Source: Aulostomus chinensis (Eukaryota > Chordata > Actinopteri > Syngnathiformes > Aulostomidae). From it: a DNA stretch of 64,000 bases. The notes beneath the pieces are model-generated. The model did no database searches, was not told the DNA's origin, and saw nothing but the letters and a program-made list of their open reading frames with translations. Made by a program: the position numbers and the translations under genes. Positions 1-10,880 of the stretch are shown one piece after another. Every line of letters begins with the position of its first letter. The stretch's first letter is position 1. The stretch lies in assembly GCA_037954235.1 (NCBI GenBank), contig JBBMOA010000016.1, forward strand, positions 997,001-1,061,000, read 5' to 3'.

Positions 1-39
<39 letters not shown>

Positions 40-42
40 ATG
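1..42. repeat. (TA)n(TG)n microsatellite
   Basis: About 23 bases of alternating TA pass directly into TG repeats at the left edge of the window. The array is cut by the window boundary, so its true length is unknown. Confidence 0.95.
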
Positions 43-663
43 AAAATGTCTGGGGTCTAATAGCGCAGGAACAATTACTCCATCCTGGCGGAGGCTTTAT
101 CCACCGTTGCTGCCTCTCCTCTCCTGAAAGGTCAGCCAGTCACAGCTGCCACTGAAACCTGAAGAGGCCGTGAAGATAAACTGGGACAATGAGCCACTGG
201 GAGCAGAAACAAGTAGATATTTGAGTACATCTGAGATGAAAGATGTCAAAATAGGACAAAAAACAAAGAGTTAGCTTTATATAAGCGCTGCTCTGTAAGG
301 CTGAAACACGGATGAAGGCGCAGAGCAGGGAAGAAACGAGCTGCGGCCGAGCCGATCGCACGGAAAGGAGTGAAATGAATACTGTCCAGCAGCCACAGCA
401 GTCATAGTCCATGACATGACATCATTAAAAGTGTTGATGAAGCATGAGGAGAAGAGAGAGAGAGAGAGACAGGGAGGAGAAGAACAATCAGGAAATCAAG
501 GAGAGATGCAGCGTGGGAGTTATTGATAACGGCGAGTGAGGACGGAGAGAGGAAGAGGAGAAACACAAACAGAGAGACGAAGAGAAGGAGATGGCAGGAG
601 GTTATTATGGTAAAGAGGTCAAGCATGCAGAGATGTCCTGGTCCACGCAGCAAAGAAAACAGG

Positions 664-667
<4 letters not shown>
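43..667. other. Unique sequence with purine-rich patches
   Basis: No gene recognised. A short (GA)n run lies at 451-470, followed by a purine-rich stretch to about 600. The reading frames here are short and low-complexity, with no protein-like pattern. Confidence 0.6.

Positions 668-701
<34 letters not shown>
668..701. repeat. (TG)n microsatellite
   Basis: About 17 uninterrupted TG dinucleotides. Confidence 0.95.
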
Positions 702-703
<2 letters not shown>

Positions 704-2035
704 TGTGATAGTGAGCTGCTGTCGCCCACAACATGAAATGTGTTCTTTTATTCTCTTCAGCACGACCTCGTAGATTAACAACAGAACTCCATTTGCCCAG
801 AACAACACACACTACCATGTCTGACAGGCCCCGCCTTCAGCACGCCAGTCAAAGGACGAACAAGTCATGTATGTACGATGTATGATGATGTAATGTCCAC
901 GTGGCTGGAGGTCTGAGGTAGGCTGATGAAAGCTAGGAGACGCATTTGTCCAAGAAAAGGAAACCCTTGACTCTCTTCTTTCTCCTGATGAGTTCCCAGA
1001 AACGTGTGTGTGTGTGTGTGTGGGGGGGGGGTTCTTCTGCAGCAGAGTTTGAGCCCCTCCACCTGAAGCTCTCGTCTCCTGCAAGTTGGCCTGAAGGGAA
1101 CAAAATTCCCGATGGATACTGCCGCCGTGGATCAGCTGACCAGCGGCAGCGTCACGTCCTGGCCACCTGTCTGCTGATCAGCGGCGGCAGAGACGGAGCT
1201 CTGTTGTTTATTCATCCGCTCACATTTGTTCAGCTTTTGTGTCATTCAGCTCTATTTTTGGAAGTTTTTCACCTGCGTTTCATCAGCAGCACAGCGTGAT
1301 AATTACAGAGGGGAAGAGGAGGATGAAGGACAGAGGAGGAGACAGAGGAGAGTGGGAGGTGAGGAGGAGGAAGACATGGAGGACATGAACTACTGGAAGA
1401 GATCAAAGCTTTGCTCTGACATCAGGTGCAGGTTCACGCTGGAGACACTTGAACGTCTGTGAGCCTGCGAAGTCACTTCCTCTTCATCAAGCTGATGCTG
1501 GTACTCCACACGTTGTAGTTCTACTGTCAGGTTCCCCACAGGACGACACGGAACCCTATCGTTCCAGAACGCTCCATCCAACATTCGCCAAAACTTCCCA
1601 GTTAGCACGGACCGGGAGCTCTGATCTCTGACCTTGAAAAGGCACTCAACACACTCGCAAATCACCAGGTCAGAACCCGAGAGAACAAACCAGAACATCA
1701 GGTCCAGTGATGCCAACGCCAACCATCCTCAGGATCGTGTTACTGAGGAGTTTCTGGGTCAGAGGGCATCTGACCAGCTGACTCTCTCAAACCAACCGTG
1801 CTGCTCACACTGTCCTGCCTTGGACTAAACCACCACCACCGCCCAGGGCCAGCGCCTGGTGACCAGTCAGACCTGGACCCGCCTGTCTCCAAGTCCAGGT
1901 CCTGTCAGAGGAAGCTAGGACAGGAGAAGAGATCCATATTGATCAGGGGATATCAGTTCCTATCAGTCAGTGTAAATGGACTGTATTTATAGGGTACCTC
2001 TCTACTAGTGGTACTCAAAGAGTTTTAGACTGTTG

Positions 2036-2039
<4 letters not shown>
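702..2039. other. Unique sequence, no gene recognised
   Basis: No convincing exon. It contains a short (GT)n followed by ten G at 1004-1031 and a purine-rich patch at 1305-1385 (GAGGAGGA-like). The open frames have no recognisable domain and no matching splice signals. Confidence 0.5.

Positions 2040-2107
<68 letters not shown>
2040..2107. repeat. (CT)n(CA)n compound microsatellite
   Basis: About 14 CT dinucleotides pass without interruption into about 20 CA dinucleotides. Confidence 0.95.
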
Positions 2108-2109
<2 letters not shown>

Positions 2110-2290
2110 TCGTCAGAACAGTTCCGTCAGAGTGGAGGATGTAGACGACCCTGGACTGAGCTCAGGCCCCTCCCCATCATCCTCCTCCCGGAGCGCTGCA
2201 TGTTCTCTCCTGCTACTTCTGTCCTCTCTGCCTGCTGAAGGAACCTCACACTCATTTGTTAGTGGACGACTGCTTCCATGATTGCCCCGT

Positions 2291-2330
2291 GAGTGTGTGT
2301 GTGTGTACATGTGTGTGTACATGTGCACAC
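2291..2330. repeat. Imperfect (GT)n with ACATGT interruptions
   Basis: GT repeats are broken twice by ACATGT, giving a partly self-complementary tract. Confidence 0.8.
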
Positions 2331-2413
2331 ATTTATGCATGACTGTTTCTCCATCACCAGTTTGTTGCAAGATACACACCTGTTTGTTCTATCAGCTGCT
2401 AACATGGAAGCAT

Positions 2414-2414
<1 letters not shown>

Positions 2415-2473
<59 letters not shown>
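2415..2473. repeat. (AC)n microsatellite
   Basis: About 29 uninterrupted AC dinucleotides. Confidence 0.95.
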
Positions 2474-2475
<2 letters not shown>

Positions 2476-2595
2476 GTCCACATTTCACCTTTGCAAATGT
2501 GTTCCATCAGCAAAATTAACTGACAACAATTAACATAACCATGTTAATTATGGTAATCAGCAACATGCTGTCTGCAGGTACATGCTAAATCGCGC

Positions 2596-2599
2596 GTGT

Positions 2600-2642
<43 letters not shown>
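2596..2642. repeat. (TG)n(AG)n compound microsatellite
   Basis: TG repeats with one TATG interruption pass directly into six AG repeats, after a short CGCGCG lead-in. Confidence 0.9.
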
Positions 2643-2799
2643 TGACATAGATTCATACTAGTAAGTAGAGAGGGCTACAAATATTCAGAGATGACAAGCA
2701 GATAAAAATTAAATTAAATTAAAAGTTTCACTAATAGATTAACTCACAAATACGACAACCTCAAACTTCCAGAGACATCAGACAAAGAGACAGACAGTA

Positions 2800-2800
<1 letters not shown>

Positions 2801-2858
<58 letters not shown>
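2801..2858. repeat. (AC)n microsatellite
   Basis: 29 uninterrupted AC dinucleotides. Confidence 0.95.
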
Positions 2859-2860
<2 letters not shown>

Positions 2861-3182
2861 TTAATTATGATCCTGAATAATGGGAAGCAAACGACTCATT
2901 AAGTCTCTCCTTGACCCGCGTGCAGCCACCAGCCTCTTTTCCTCTTGCTGCTGCTGAGGCTTTCCTCCTCGCTCAGTCATTGGTGAGCATTGAAGCCAAA
3001 CCCCAAGTCTGAGTGAGCCCATGAGAACAAACAGCAGGCAGCAGAGGGAAGCCCCTGGAACCTGCGACACTCAGGTGGGCAGTGGCATCTGAAGACAGAC
3101 CCCCACGCGTCTGGCAGTTTGAGGAGCTCAACTACCAACATGAATGAACCTCCTCAAGCAGCTACACCAGGACAGTCAAGGC
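2859..3182. other. Unique sequence, nothing recognised
   Basis: The stretch between the (AC)n array and the heptamer satellite holds no recognisable gene, RNA or transposon. Confidence 0.5.
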
Positions 3183-4068
3183 TCTCTCATCTCTCATCTC
3201 TCATCTCTAAACTCTCATCTCTTAGCTCTTATCTCTAAACTCTCATCTCTTAGCTCTTATCTCTAAACTCTCATCTTTCATGTATCATCTCTCATCTCTT
3301 AGCTTTCATGTATCATCTCTCATCTCTTAGTTCTCATCTCTCATGTATTATCTCTCATCTCTTTGCTCTCATCTCTCATGTATCATCTCTCATCTCTTAG
3401 CTCTCATCTCTCATGTATTATCTCTCATCTCTCATGTATCATCTCTCATGTATTATCTCTCATCTCTCATGTATCATCTCTCATCTCTTAGCTCTCATCT
3501 CTCATCTCTTCGCTTTCATGTATCATCTCTCATCTCTTAGCTTTCATGTATCATCTCTCATGTATCATCTCTCATCTCTCATGTATCATCTCTTAGCTCT
3601 CATCTCTCATGTATTATCTCTCATCTCTCATGTATCATCTCTCATCTCTTAGCTCTCATCTCTCATCTCTTCGCTTTCATGTATCATCTCTCATCTCTTA
3701 GCTCTCATCTCTTAGCTTTCATGTATCATCTCTCATGTATCATCTCTCATCTCTCATGTATCATCTCTCATATCTCATGTATCATCTCTCATCTCTTAGC
3801 TCTCATCTCTCATGTATCATCTCTCATATCTCATGTATCATCTCTCATCTCTCATGTTTCATCTCTCATATCTCATGTATCATCTCTCATGTATCATCTC
3901 TCATCTCTCATGTATCATCTCTCATCTCTTAGCTCTCATCTCTCATGTATCATCTTATGTATTATCTCTCATCTCTTAGCTCTCATCTCTCATGTATCAT
4001 CTCTCATCTCTCATGTATCATCTCTCATCTCTCATGTATCATCTCTTGTCTCTAAATTCTCATCTCTG
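3183..4068. repeat. Heptamer satellite, CATCTCT with CATGTAT and TAGCTCT variants
   Basis: About 890 bp is built from 7-bp units. The main unit is CATCTCT, interspersed with CATGTAT and TAGCTCT/TCGCTTT variants, so many 14- and 21-bp higher-order periods appear. Because 21 is divisible by 3, several stop-free frames run through it (translating as repeated MYHLSSL); these are artefacts. The strands are strongly asymmetric: pyrimidine-rich on the plus strand. Confidence 0.95.
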
Positions 4069-4820
4069 TTGGTGGCCCTGTTCATGATTCTACAACAGCT
4101 GGAAAACTCGAATCGCAGCATCATGTGATGAAGCACATGGGGGGGCAGCGGAGGAAGACACCTGAGAAACACCTGTTTGAAAGTGGAGTGCCAGCACCAG
4201 ACAGTTCAAATATGAACAGAACCTGTGCTGGTTCTTGCTCTCGTGCTGTCCCACCGCCGTCCTCAGTGCTGTCCACCTGCTGCTGACCAGCTGACCTCTG
4301 ACGACCATCTAGACAGGAGGGAGACTCTGCGTTTCTAACAGACCTGACGGAACCTGGTGGACCAGTTCAGTGGGAATCTGGTCATTTAATGTCCCAAGTT
4401 TATTTCTATATGTCTGAAGTCACACTTGTTGACTCAGCACTAACAAACATGGGGGGTGGTGACTGTGACAGCGAGCTGGAGGACGACCCGACCAGTCAGG
4501 ACTGATCCTGGTCCTGGTCCTGGTCCTGATTCCAGTCCCAGTCCTGGATATTAATATTGGGAGATCACAAAAAAGAAAGTGAATATATCAGAACTTCTGG
4601 AACATGTTGAGAGCATTTCAACAACATGATGATAACGGTGACAGAACCCTGCTGATGAGGCGTCCTCCTTGTTCTTGAATGCCCCCCCCCCCCCCCCAGG
4701 ATTCCTCCCGCTGAAGGAGAAATGTTGTAAAAACACAGCCTCTCATGTGACTGTTGTCATGAGACCACAAACCACCTGACTGCATCCAGCGACTGTCACA
4801 GAAGACGAATTACAGTCGGT
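4069..4820. other. Unique sequence with small CTGGTC array and poly(C)
   Basis: No gene seen. Four tandem CTGGTC hexamers lie at about 4507-4528 and a 16-base C run at 4682-4697. Confidence 0.6.
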
Positions 4821-4833
4821 CACACACACGCAT

Positions 4834-4887
<54 letters not shown>

Positions 4888-4894
4888 ACACACA
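4821..4894. repeat. (CA)n microsatellite with minor interruptions
   Basis: A CA array with CGCATG and ATAC interruptions, about 74 bp. Confidence 0.93.
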
Positions 4895-4938
4895 TCACAT
4901 ATGAACATTCAGCACACCAGCAATCCTTTAGATTCCCT

Positions 4939-4939
<1 letters not shown>

Positions 4940-5011
<72 letters not shown>
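4940..5011. repeat. (CA)n microsatellite
   Basis: About 36 uninterrupted CA dinucleotides, only 45 bp from the preceding CA array. Confidence 0.95.
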
Positions 5012-5014
<3 letters not shown>

Positions 5015-5600
5015 ATCAATACGGTTCTCTATCCAGAGTAATCAATTCTCATTCTAATCTGATCAATACTCCTGTCAACACAGTATTCTGATCATCAATA
5101 GTGGAATCAATGGGATCGCTCATTAATCCTGAATTAACATCGATCTGTGATCATGGTTACACCTCAGTCGCGTCACCGGGCCATAAATCCACCCCCCCAT
5201 CACAGCCCCCGCGTGGGACAAAAGGTCACAGTAACGGCGGCGTCCTCAACGTGCAGCTGAGGCGTCCGCTAGCGTGCTCCCAGGACAGGAGGCGATAAAA
5301 ACACAATCCCTTTTAAAAGTCGACATTTAATTAAAGCCGGAGTGTTTCTGTGTTTCTGTGCCTCCGCGTCTTTTACTTTAATTGCTCTAAGTGGCGGCGG
5401 CCTTGTTGTTCCCCTTCGTTCGTCTGTTCATCGCTCTAGTTTACGCCTGCACTTCTTCAAATGACTTCAGCGTGACTTTGCTCACCCAACACTGACAGAG
5501 AGCCACACACTCATGAATCACGCTGCGACTTCTAAGGCCACAAATAACACTAAAGCATTTCCAAGCTGGATGACTGACCGCCATTTTCTGGATTTAAACC
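5012..5600. other. Unique sequence, possibly conserved non-coding
   Basis: No gene seen. The AT-rich stretch at about 5300-5560 (TTTAATTAAAG, TTTACTTTAATTG) has a mixed, non-repetitive texture like a conserved non-coding element. That is an impression only. Confidence 0.25.
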
Positions 5601-6480
5601 TCAAAGACATCAGGCGGGGGGCAGGACGCCATTAGCAAGTCAACCGGGGGAAGTAGGAGGACAGCGAGGGAGAATTCAACGTTCCCATGGAGAAGGCAAG
5701 AGGTCTCGTGTACCAAACCATTAGCATGTGTACCGTGTGTTCGATCCCTCAGCGTGTTGAGGGTCAGTCCAAAGCTGAAGCCGGGAGAGGAGACCCCTCC
5801 CACGTGCTCTGCACGCCATGAACCACACAGGAGATTCAATGGTTTGGAAATCAAACTTTCATGACACCGATTGGCTCGATGAAGGCGTAACCATGGAAAC
5901 ATCGCTTCTCGGTCAAGTACAATGACAACGTACGAACATGCCCCCAGGTCACTCAGAGGTCTTTCATCCACCAAGGTGAACTTTGACCCCGGGTTCATTT
6001 GGCTGCCAGCAGGAATGGGTGGAGCCTCGTAACCCCGCCCATGACCCAGCAAGCGTGAGAGTGAGTGAGAGGAAGGTGAGACCTGATAATATTTGGATTC
6101 TACTTGAAGGAGCAGACAATCATGTCCTGTCGCCACTAGATGGCACCATGACTCATCTGACTCAGAGGCTTGCCTTAGGCTCCACCCCTCGCCAAATTTG
6201 TTGGAAATGCATAATTATGCTCAATCTTGATGACAAACAGACAGCGAGAAGGAGGGAAGTTCAGGTGAACCACACATCCCATGAACCTGGGAACCCGAGG
6301 TTCTCCGTGTGATGTTCTCTCAGGGTGAAACCGTGGAGGACGACGTGGAACCGCACGACCGCCAACACCACTGTGTAATTCAGTCCCAGTAAAGTGGAGC
6401 CAGCAGGACGTTACAACACCTGCCTCGTAGGTTCCGCCCATAATCATCTCCTGACCCAGCGGAGTCAAATCAGCCGCTGT
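5600..6480. mobile_element. Possible degenerate interspersed repeat
   Basis: Short phrases such as CCGCCCATGACC, GCCACTAGATGGC and AAGGTGAACTTTGACCCC look like pieces of old teleost interspersed repeats. The last recurs in inverted form at 16133-16155, with 21 of 23 positions matching 5968-5990. A 180-codon minus-strand frame at 5594-6136 has no recognisable domain and I do not treat it as a gene. Family and boundaries are unknown. Confidence 0.25.
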
Positions 6481-7292
6481 CTTGTTTGTCTGGAGGACAA
6501 CTAACGGGATTAGAGGTCAAAAACACGAATTACAGACGCTGCCATCTAATCTGGTTGAGATTAGAGATATAATCCCATCACACCGCCACAGGAAATGATA
6601 CCTCAGGAACTTCTACCTGCTTCCGAACAGAGCCCGAGATTAATAATGGAGAAATAATGGAAAAAGTGAGAGAATAAGGTCTGCTGAGTCAGCGTTCCAC
6701 CATAGGAAAGACGGGAAACCCCCTCCTCTTCCTCACCTCTCCTCCTCTGAGGAACAGAAGCCGTCATGGTGGACATGCTTATCCAGACATCCGGCGTCCT
6801 CGGGGAGACTCACTACCCCGCTATCCTCCCAAGAGAGAAAAAGAGGGAGAGGGAGGGAGGGAGCGCAAGGAAAACAAAAATAAGAGAGTGAGGAAGAGTG
6901 AGAAAGAGTGAGGAGGGCCACGGCTGCTGCAGCAAAGCCCAACAGCTCCCTCTGTCGTCATCCCTCCTTCCCCTCCTCTCCTCCTCCTCGCTCCATCAAC
7001 AGCATCTCTCTCTTCCTGCTCCTTTTCAAAGGAACTAGTTTACAACGCTGGTGAGAACGAGCAGCTGGAGCCTAATTAAATATAAATATAGAGATTACAG
7101 TTTCATAAATGAATCCCTCCATCTGCCCCCCCCCCCCACGTCACCGCTCCGCTGCCTTCTAACTGCTTCCAGGACACGGGAGCATCCATCTTTACCCTCT
7201 GTCTTCAAAATCCACCCAAGAGGGTGAAAATGAGCGGGAGAGTGACGGTCACACCAGCCTGCAGGTCTCCAGAGTTCCACAGGCACATAATA
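6480..7292. other. Unique sequence with small inverted repeat and poly(C)
   Basis: No gene recognised. TCTAATCT and AGATTAGA form an 8-bp inverted repeat with a 5-base spacer at 6545-6565. A 12-base C run lies at 7126-7137. Confidence 0.5.

Positions 7293-7340
<48 letters not shown>
7293..7340. repeat. (AC)n microsatellite
   Basis: About 24 AC dinucleotides. Confidence 0.95.
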
Positions 7341-7342
<2 letters not shown>

Positions 7343-8513
7343 CAACCACATGTTCACAAATTTACTTACTTCTCTATCACACCAGCTGGTCGAGGCAGAT
7401 GGCAGCCTGAATGCAACGATTAGCAGTGCTAAGCTAATGTTAGCCTATGAAGAAGCTAGGTCACGGTCACATGACTTCAGGGCCACTGCCAATAAGCTTC
7501 AGGCTCCTTTCATCTGCAGCCTCTGTGATCTCCTCAAGACAAACTTCAGAGAACAAAACCTTCAAAGTTCTGCAGCTGCTGGCGACCACCAACCTGATTC
7601 AGGATCATTGACTTAGAGGTGAGGGAACCAGACGATCTACTGGGAGAACTCATTCCAGGTTCCATCGCTGGAACAAAGATCATCTACAAGAATTCTAGTC
7701 TCATTTCCCAAAGTTGTAATTTGAAATGTAGCTTGACTTAGGAGCAGCGTGATTTACTGTTCATGACTGTCTTGTTAATGGCAGCAACATCTCGACTTTC
7801 CACATGGATCAAAGCTGGACAGAACTATTATACTGCAGGTGAGAGCAGCGAGGGGGCGGAGTCATCCTCGTACATCCAGGAAGCTTGCGTGTTTGCTTCC
7901 GTGTGGGCACTAATGGGTTAAGAGGGATATTTTCATTGCTGGAAATTCTCTGAACAATCCAACCAAGCTGGAGACGTGTGTGTCGTCTTGCTGGCGGAGC
8001 TTCAGAGGCGCGGCGTCTGCTTTCATGTGGCAGGTTTGTTTTCCTCTCACCTTAAATAGCACAAAGACGAGGCTGAGAGTTCTGTCCTGCTGTCGCTGAT
8101 GATGTCCGCACCACGAGATGTTCAGAGAAGTCACGGCACCCTGGCAGACCCTTGCCCCCCCTGGCCTCCCCCTCCTCAACCACTGTCCCCTCGTCTTCAC
8201 CTCCTCTCTCGGTCCTCCAGCGGATGGAACGAGAACAATTAACTAGCAAACATCTGAGAACTGAACCAGGCCACCGCTGGGAGGTGCAGCAGCAATTACA
8301 CATTCATGGAGATGCTCGGGATGCTTCAGGTTCCCACTCAACCACTGTGAGACCTCCCAGAGCCCAAAAATGGGGGAGTGACTGGTCTGGAGGACAATTA
8401 GCAACTGAATAAACAGCAACAAGAACCACATCACACGGGCTGAGGGAGCGAGGAACCTCTGTAGCTCCACTCGCTGGTCAGTCGCAGCTTTTCTGATGGT
8501 GGTGACACCCAGA
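7341..8513. other. Unique sequence, nothing firm recognised
   Basis: No supported gene. The phrase at about 7383-7408 (GCTGGTCGAGGCAGATGGC) resembles the start of a common teleost interspersed repeat, but the match is too short to annotate as an element. Confidence 0.4.
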
Positions 8514-8556
8514 GAAAGGGGGGGGGGCTATGAGGGGTGTGTGTGGGGGGGGGGGA
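8514..8556 (+). repeat. G-rich tract with two long G runs
   Basis: G runs of ten or more bases flank a GGGG and a GTGTGTG segment. On the plus strand this could form a G-quadruplex. Confidence 0.8.
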
Positions 8557-8616
8557 TGTTCAAAGGTAGAGAAGGTGGGTGTCATGGCGCAACAATGTGG
8601 AGGCAGAAAGGAAAAT

Positions 8617-8619
<3 letters not shown>

Positions 8620-8662
<43 letters not shown>
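8620..8662. repeat. (GA)n microsatellite
   Basis: About 21 uninterrupted AG dinucleotides. Confidence 0.95.
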
Positions 8663-8667
<5 letters not shown>

Positions 8668-9079
8668 TGAGAGCTGCTCCATGAATACCAACGAGCCCCC
8701 CCCCCCTCACCCCCCGTGCTGCAGCTTCATCCAGATATCTGCTGTACCGGAGGACGCACATCCGTGTCAGTGGGACAATTAAAAGCCACCCCGCGAGCTC
8801 CACGACCCTCCTGAACCCTGTCACTCCACCGAACCCTTAACAGAACCGCAACCCGACCAGGGGGAGACAACCCGACGATGCTGCTGGTCCCGCAACTCTC
8901 AAACACACACGGCAACACAACCCTCGAAGTGTTGGCGTGTTGAAAACGACTGAACACACACTAAGGCGCGCGCGTCTGTCTTCGACGCGATACACAGAAA
9001 AGTTGTGCGTCGCGGCTGCGTCGAACCGCCGGGCGGCACTCAACTGCGGAAGGGAGATGCTGCTGCTATACGTGGCCAT

Positions 9080-9099
9080 GCACACACACACACACACAC

Positions 9100-9131
<32 letters not shown>
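9080..9131. repeat. (CA)n microsatellite inside the CpG island
   Basis: CA array with one CG interruption. Confidence 0.95.
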
Positions 9132-9455
9132 TGCGCTGGGAACGCCGACTGCTTCCAGGCTGGGTGATGTGGGAAGCGGCGGAAACTCCAGCAGCCTCGC
9201 AGACTCCGAGCCGCGCTGTTTGTGCGGTAACATCTGCGCTGCCGAAGACTCTGCGCCATTTATTTGCTCAAGTCGAATATGAGGACGATCTTTCAGACGC
9301 AGCGTTTGCACCGCAGGTCCAGAAGTGCCAAAGTCGACCCCCCAATACCAGGGACCGACAGCAGAGACGCGGATCCGGGGACAGAGGCGCGGAGGGACGC
9401 AGTGAGGCGGCGAGAGGGCGGAGAACCAAGTCCGGTAAAGTCCGCTGCTCCTTAC

Positions 9456-9828
9456 CTGGGAACTGAGAGATCCCGCGCGCGGCTCCTCCGAGCTAATCCC
9501 TCCAAAACATACAAGTGCTCAGTAATCTGAGGTCCCACATCCACACGTCCGCGGGTCCGGACCCGAGGTCTGAGTCCAAAACAGCAGAGCCAAGACGGTC
9601 CCGGAAAATGTTCGTTCTCCCGGCGTCTGTCAGCCGGTTGGAGATGGCGAGGTGAGCGTGACTATAAGATCCCGAGGTGAAGGAGGGATGAGGATGAGGA
9701 GAGCGCAGAGAAAAGAGAGGTATCACCGGAGCATCCCTCCCTCCTCTGGGTCTCTGATCCGGAGCCGCTGATCCGTCCGTCCTCCCTCCGCGAGCCTCGG
9801 GAGCGGTGTGACGAGGAGCGAGCGGGGA

Positions 9829-9830
<2 letters not shown>
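9456..9830 (-). other. Candidate non-coding first exon on the minus strand
   Basis: Read on the minus strand, the exon would end with CCCAG at 9456, followed by GTAAGG: a near-perfect vertebrate splice donor inside the CpG island. The minus frame across it stops at 9493, so it would be 5' untranslated sequence. Three CCAAT boxes lie 290-410 bp upstream (10122-10242), at higher coordinates, which fits a promoter driving this direction. The start near 9830 is a guess based on the island edge. No downstream exon could be identified, so the call rests on one splice site and context. Confidence 0.35.
9608..9651 (+). other. Alternative plus-strand first coding exon
   Basis: An ATG at 9608 opens a 15-codon frame (beginning MFVLPASVSRLEMA) ending in GCGAG at 9651, followed by GTGAGC, a good donor. 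A second ATG at 9644 has a G at -3 and +4. It overlaps the minus-strand candidate head-on, so at most one is likely to be the main transcript. No downstream plus-strand exon in phase was found. Confidence 0.2.
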
Positions 9831-9832
<2 letters not shown>

Positions 9833-9919
<87 letters not shown>

Positions 9920-9922
9920 CAC
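9833..9922. repeat. (GA)n(CA)n compound microsatellite
   Basis: About 28 AG dinucleotides pass into about 16 AC dinucleotides at the right edge of the CpG island. Confidence 0.95.
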
Positions 9923-10114
9923 TCAGACCAGTTAGATCTCAGAACTTCATCATAAATTTTAGACTTCAACTTCTATTAAAATGTTGTTTCTACATTTTAC
10001 TGACAAAATGCAGAATCATGATTTTTCCCTCGTGTCACTGTGTAAATGTTCACGTCAGTTCTGGTGTGTGTGCGTGTGTGGGAGCAACAGTTGCTCTCCT
10101 CTCATTAGCTGAGA

Positions 10115-10250
10115 GCAGTAGCCAATCAGATGCTGAAGCAGATTTAGAAGCTGATCGGCAGCCAATGAGAGGAGGAGGAGGAGCGCGGGTCTCTCTCCCT
10201 CCGCAGGTACTCTCTGGTTCCAGTTCAAATCTCTCAGCCAATCGAGAGAG
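10115..10250. promoter_or_regulatory. Cluster of three CCAAT boxes
   Basis: CCAAT occurs at 10122-10126, 10162-10166 and 10238-10242, all on the plus strand and in GCCAAT/CCAATCA-like contexts. NF-Y binds this motif in either orientation, and multiple CCAAT boxes are typical of TATA-less vertebrate promoters. They lie just outside the CpG island, so they could serve a minus-strand transcript starting near 9.8-10 kb. Confidence 0.4.
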
Positions 10251-10520
10251 CAGAAGCAGCCTCCACTGCTAGTGATTCGTTATCATTCACCTCTGGAGGT
10301 CACGGGACCTTTAACCTTCTACCTGAATCAATGAGGCCAAATTTTATAAGACCTGATGGAGTCAAGTTCCAGTGGAGCTTTGGAGGTGCTGCGTCAAATC
10401 ACTGCTCCCAGTCAGGAAAGTAGTTCCGGCTACGTGTCTGATTCTACCACTACAACGTCTCCTCATGTTAAACTGGTGTTCATCACCAAGGTGACACACA
10501 ACCCTCCTGATATTAATGCA
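10250..10520. other. Unique sequence, no gene supported
   Basis: A 72-codon plus-strand frame opens at 10356 with a serine/threonine-rich sequence, but it runs on into the 70-bp array and has no recognisable domain. Confidence 0.3.
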
Positions 10521-10880
10521 GGCAGAGATGGAGCTACGCTAACACTTCCCACCCACTACCAGTCACTGTGCTAAGCTAACTAGCTTGAGAGTCCGAGATA
10601 GAGCTATGCTAACACTTCCCACCCACTACCATTTATTGAGCTAAGCTAACTAGCCTGAGTCTCAGAGATGGCGCTATGCTAACACTTCCCACCCACTACC
10701 ATTTATTGAGCTAAGCTAACTAGCCTGAGTCTCAGAGATGGCGCTATGCTAACACTTCCCACCCACTACCATTTATTGAGCTAAGCTAACTAGCCTGAGT
10801 CTCAGAGATGGCGCTATGCTAACACTTCCCACCCACTACCATTTATTGAGCTAAGCTTACTAGCCTGGGTCTCAGGTCTG
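10521..10880 (+). repeat. 70-bp tandem array (about 5 copies)
   Basis: Units repeat exactly 70 bp apart (CTCAGAGATG at 10661, 10731 and 10801). Each contains GCTATGCTAACACTTCCC and GAGCTAAGCTAACTAGCCTG. The inner copies are nearly identical and the outer ones diverged. A single copy of the same unit, with the same 3' flank (GGTCTCAGGTC), lies in inverted orientation at about 15865-15935, so the array grew from a dispersed repeat. Confidence 0.95.

Larger units (their letters stand above)
8750..9830. promoter_or_regulatory. CpG-rich island
   Basis: CG dinucleotides are dense here (GCGCGCGCG, CGACGCGA, CGTCGCGG, CCGCGCGCGG, CCGCGGGTCCGG), unlike the CpG-poor sequence on both sides. GC-box cores (GGGCGG) occur near 9417. 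A (CA)n array interrupts the island at 9080-9131 and a (GA)n(CA)n array ends it. In vertebrates such islands usually mark promoters and first exons. Strong splice-donor matches exist on both strands (see the next entries), so a gene start is likely but its direction is not settled. Boundaries are approximate. Confidence 0.6.

Noticed and set aside
5594..6136. 180-codon minus-strand frame as a possible gene
   Set aside because: No domain, odd composition, and overlap with repeat-like phrases. No splice or start support.
9264..9530. Arg/Pro-rich plus-strand frame in the CpG island
   Set aside because: High-GC DNA is poor in stop codons, so open frames are expected. No recognisable domain.
10356..10574. 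Ser/Thr-rich plus-strand frame with an AAG/GTGACA donor-like site, downstream of the CCAAT boxes
   Set aside because: Weak start context (C at -3), weak donor, and the frame runs into the 70-bp array. Not enough to call an exon.
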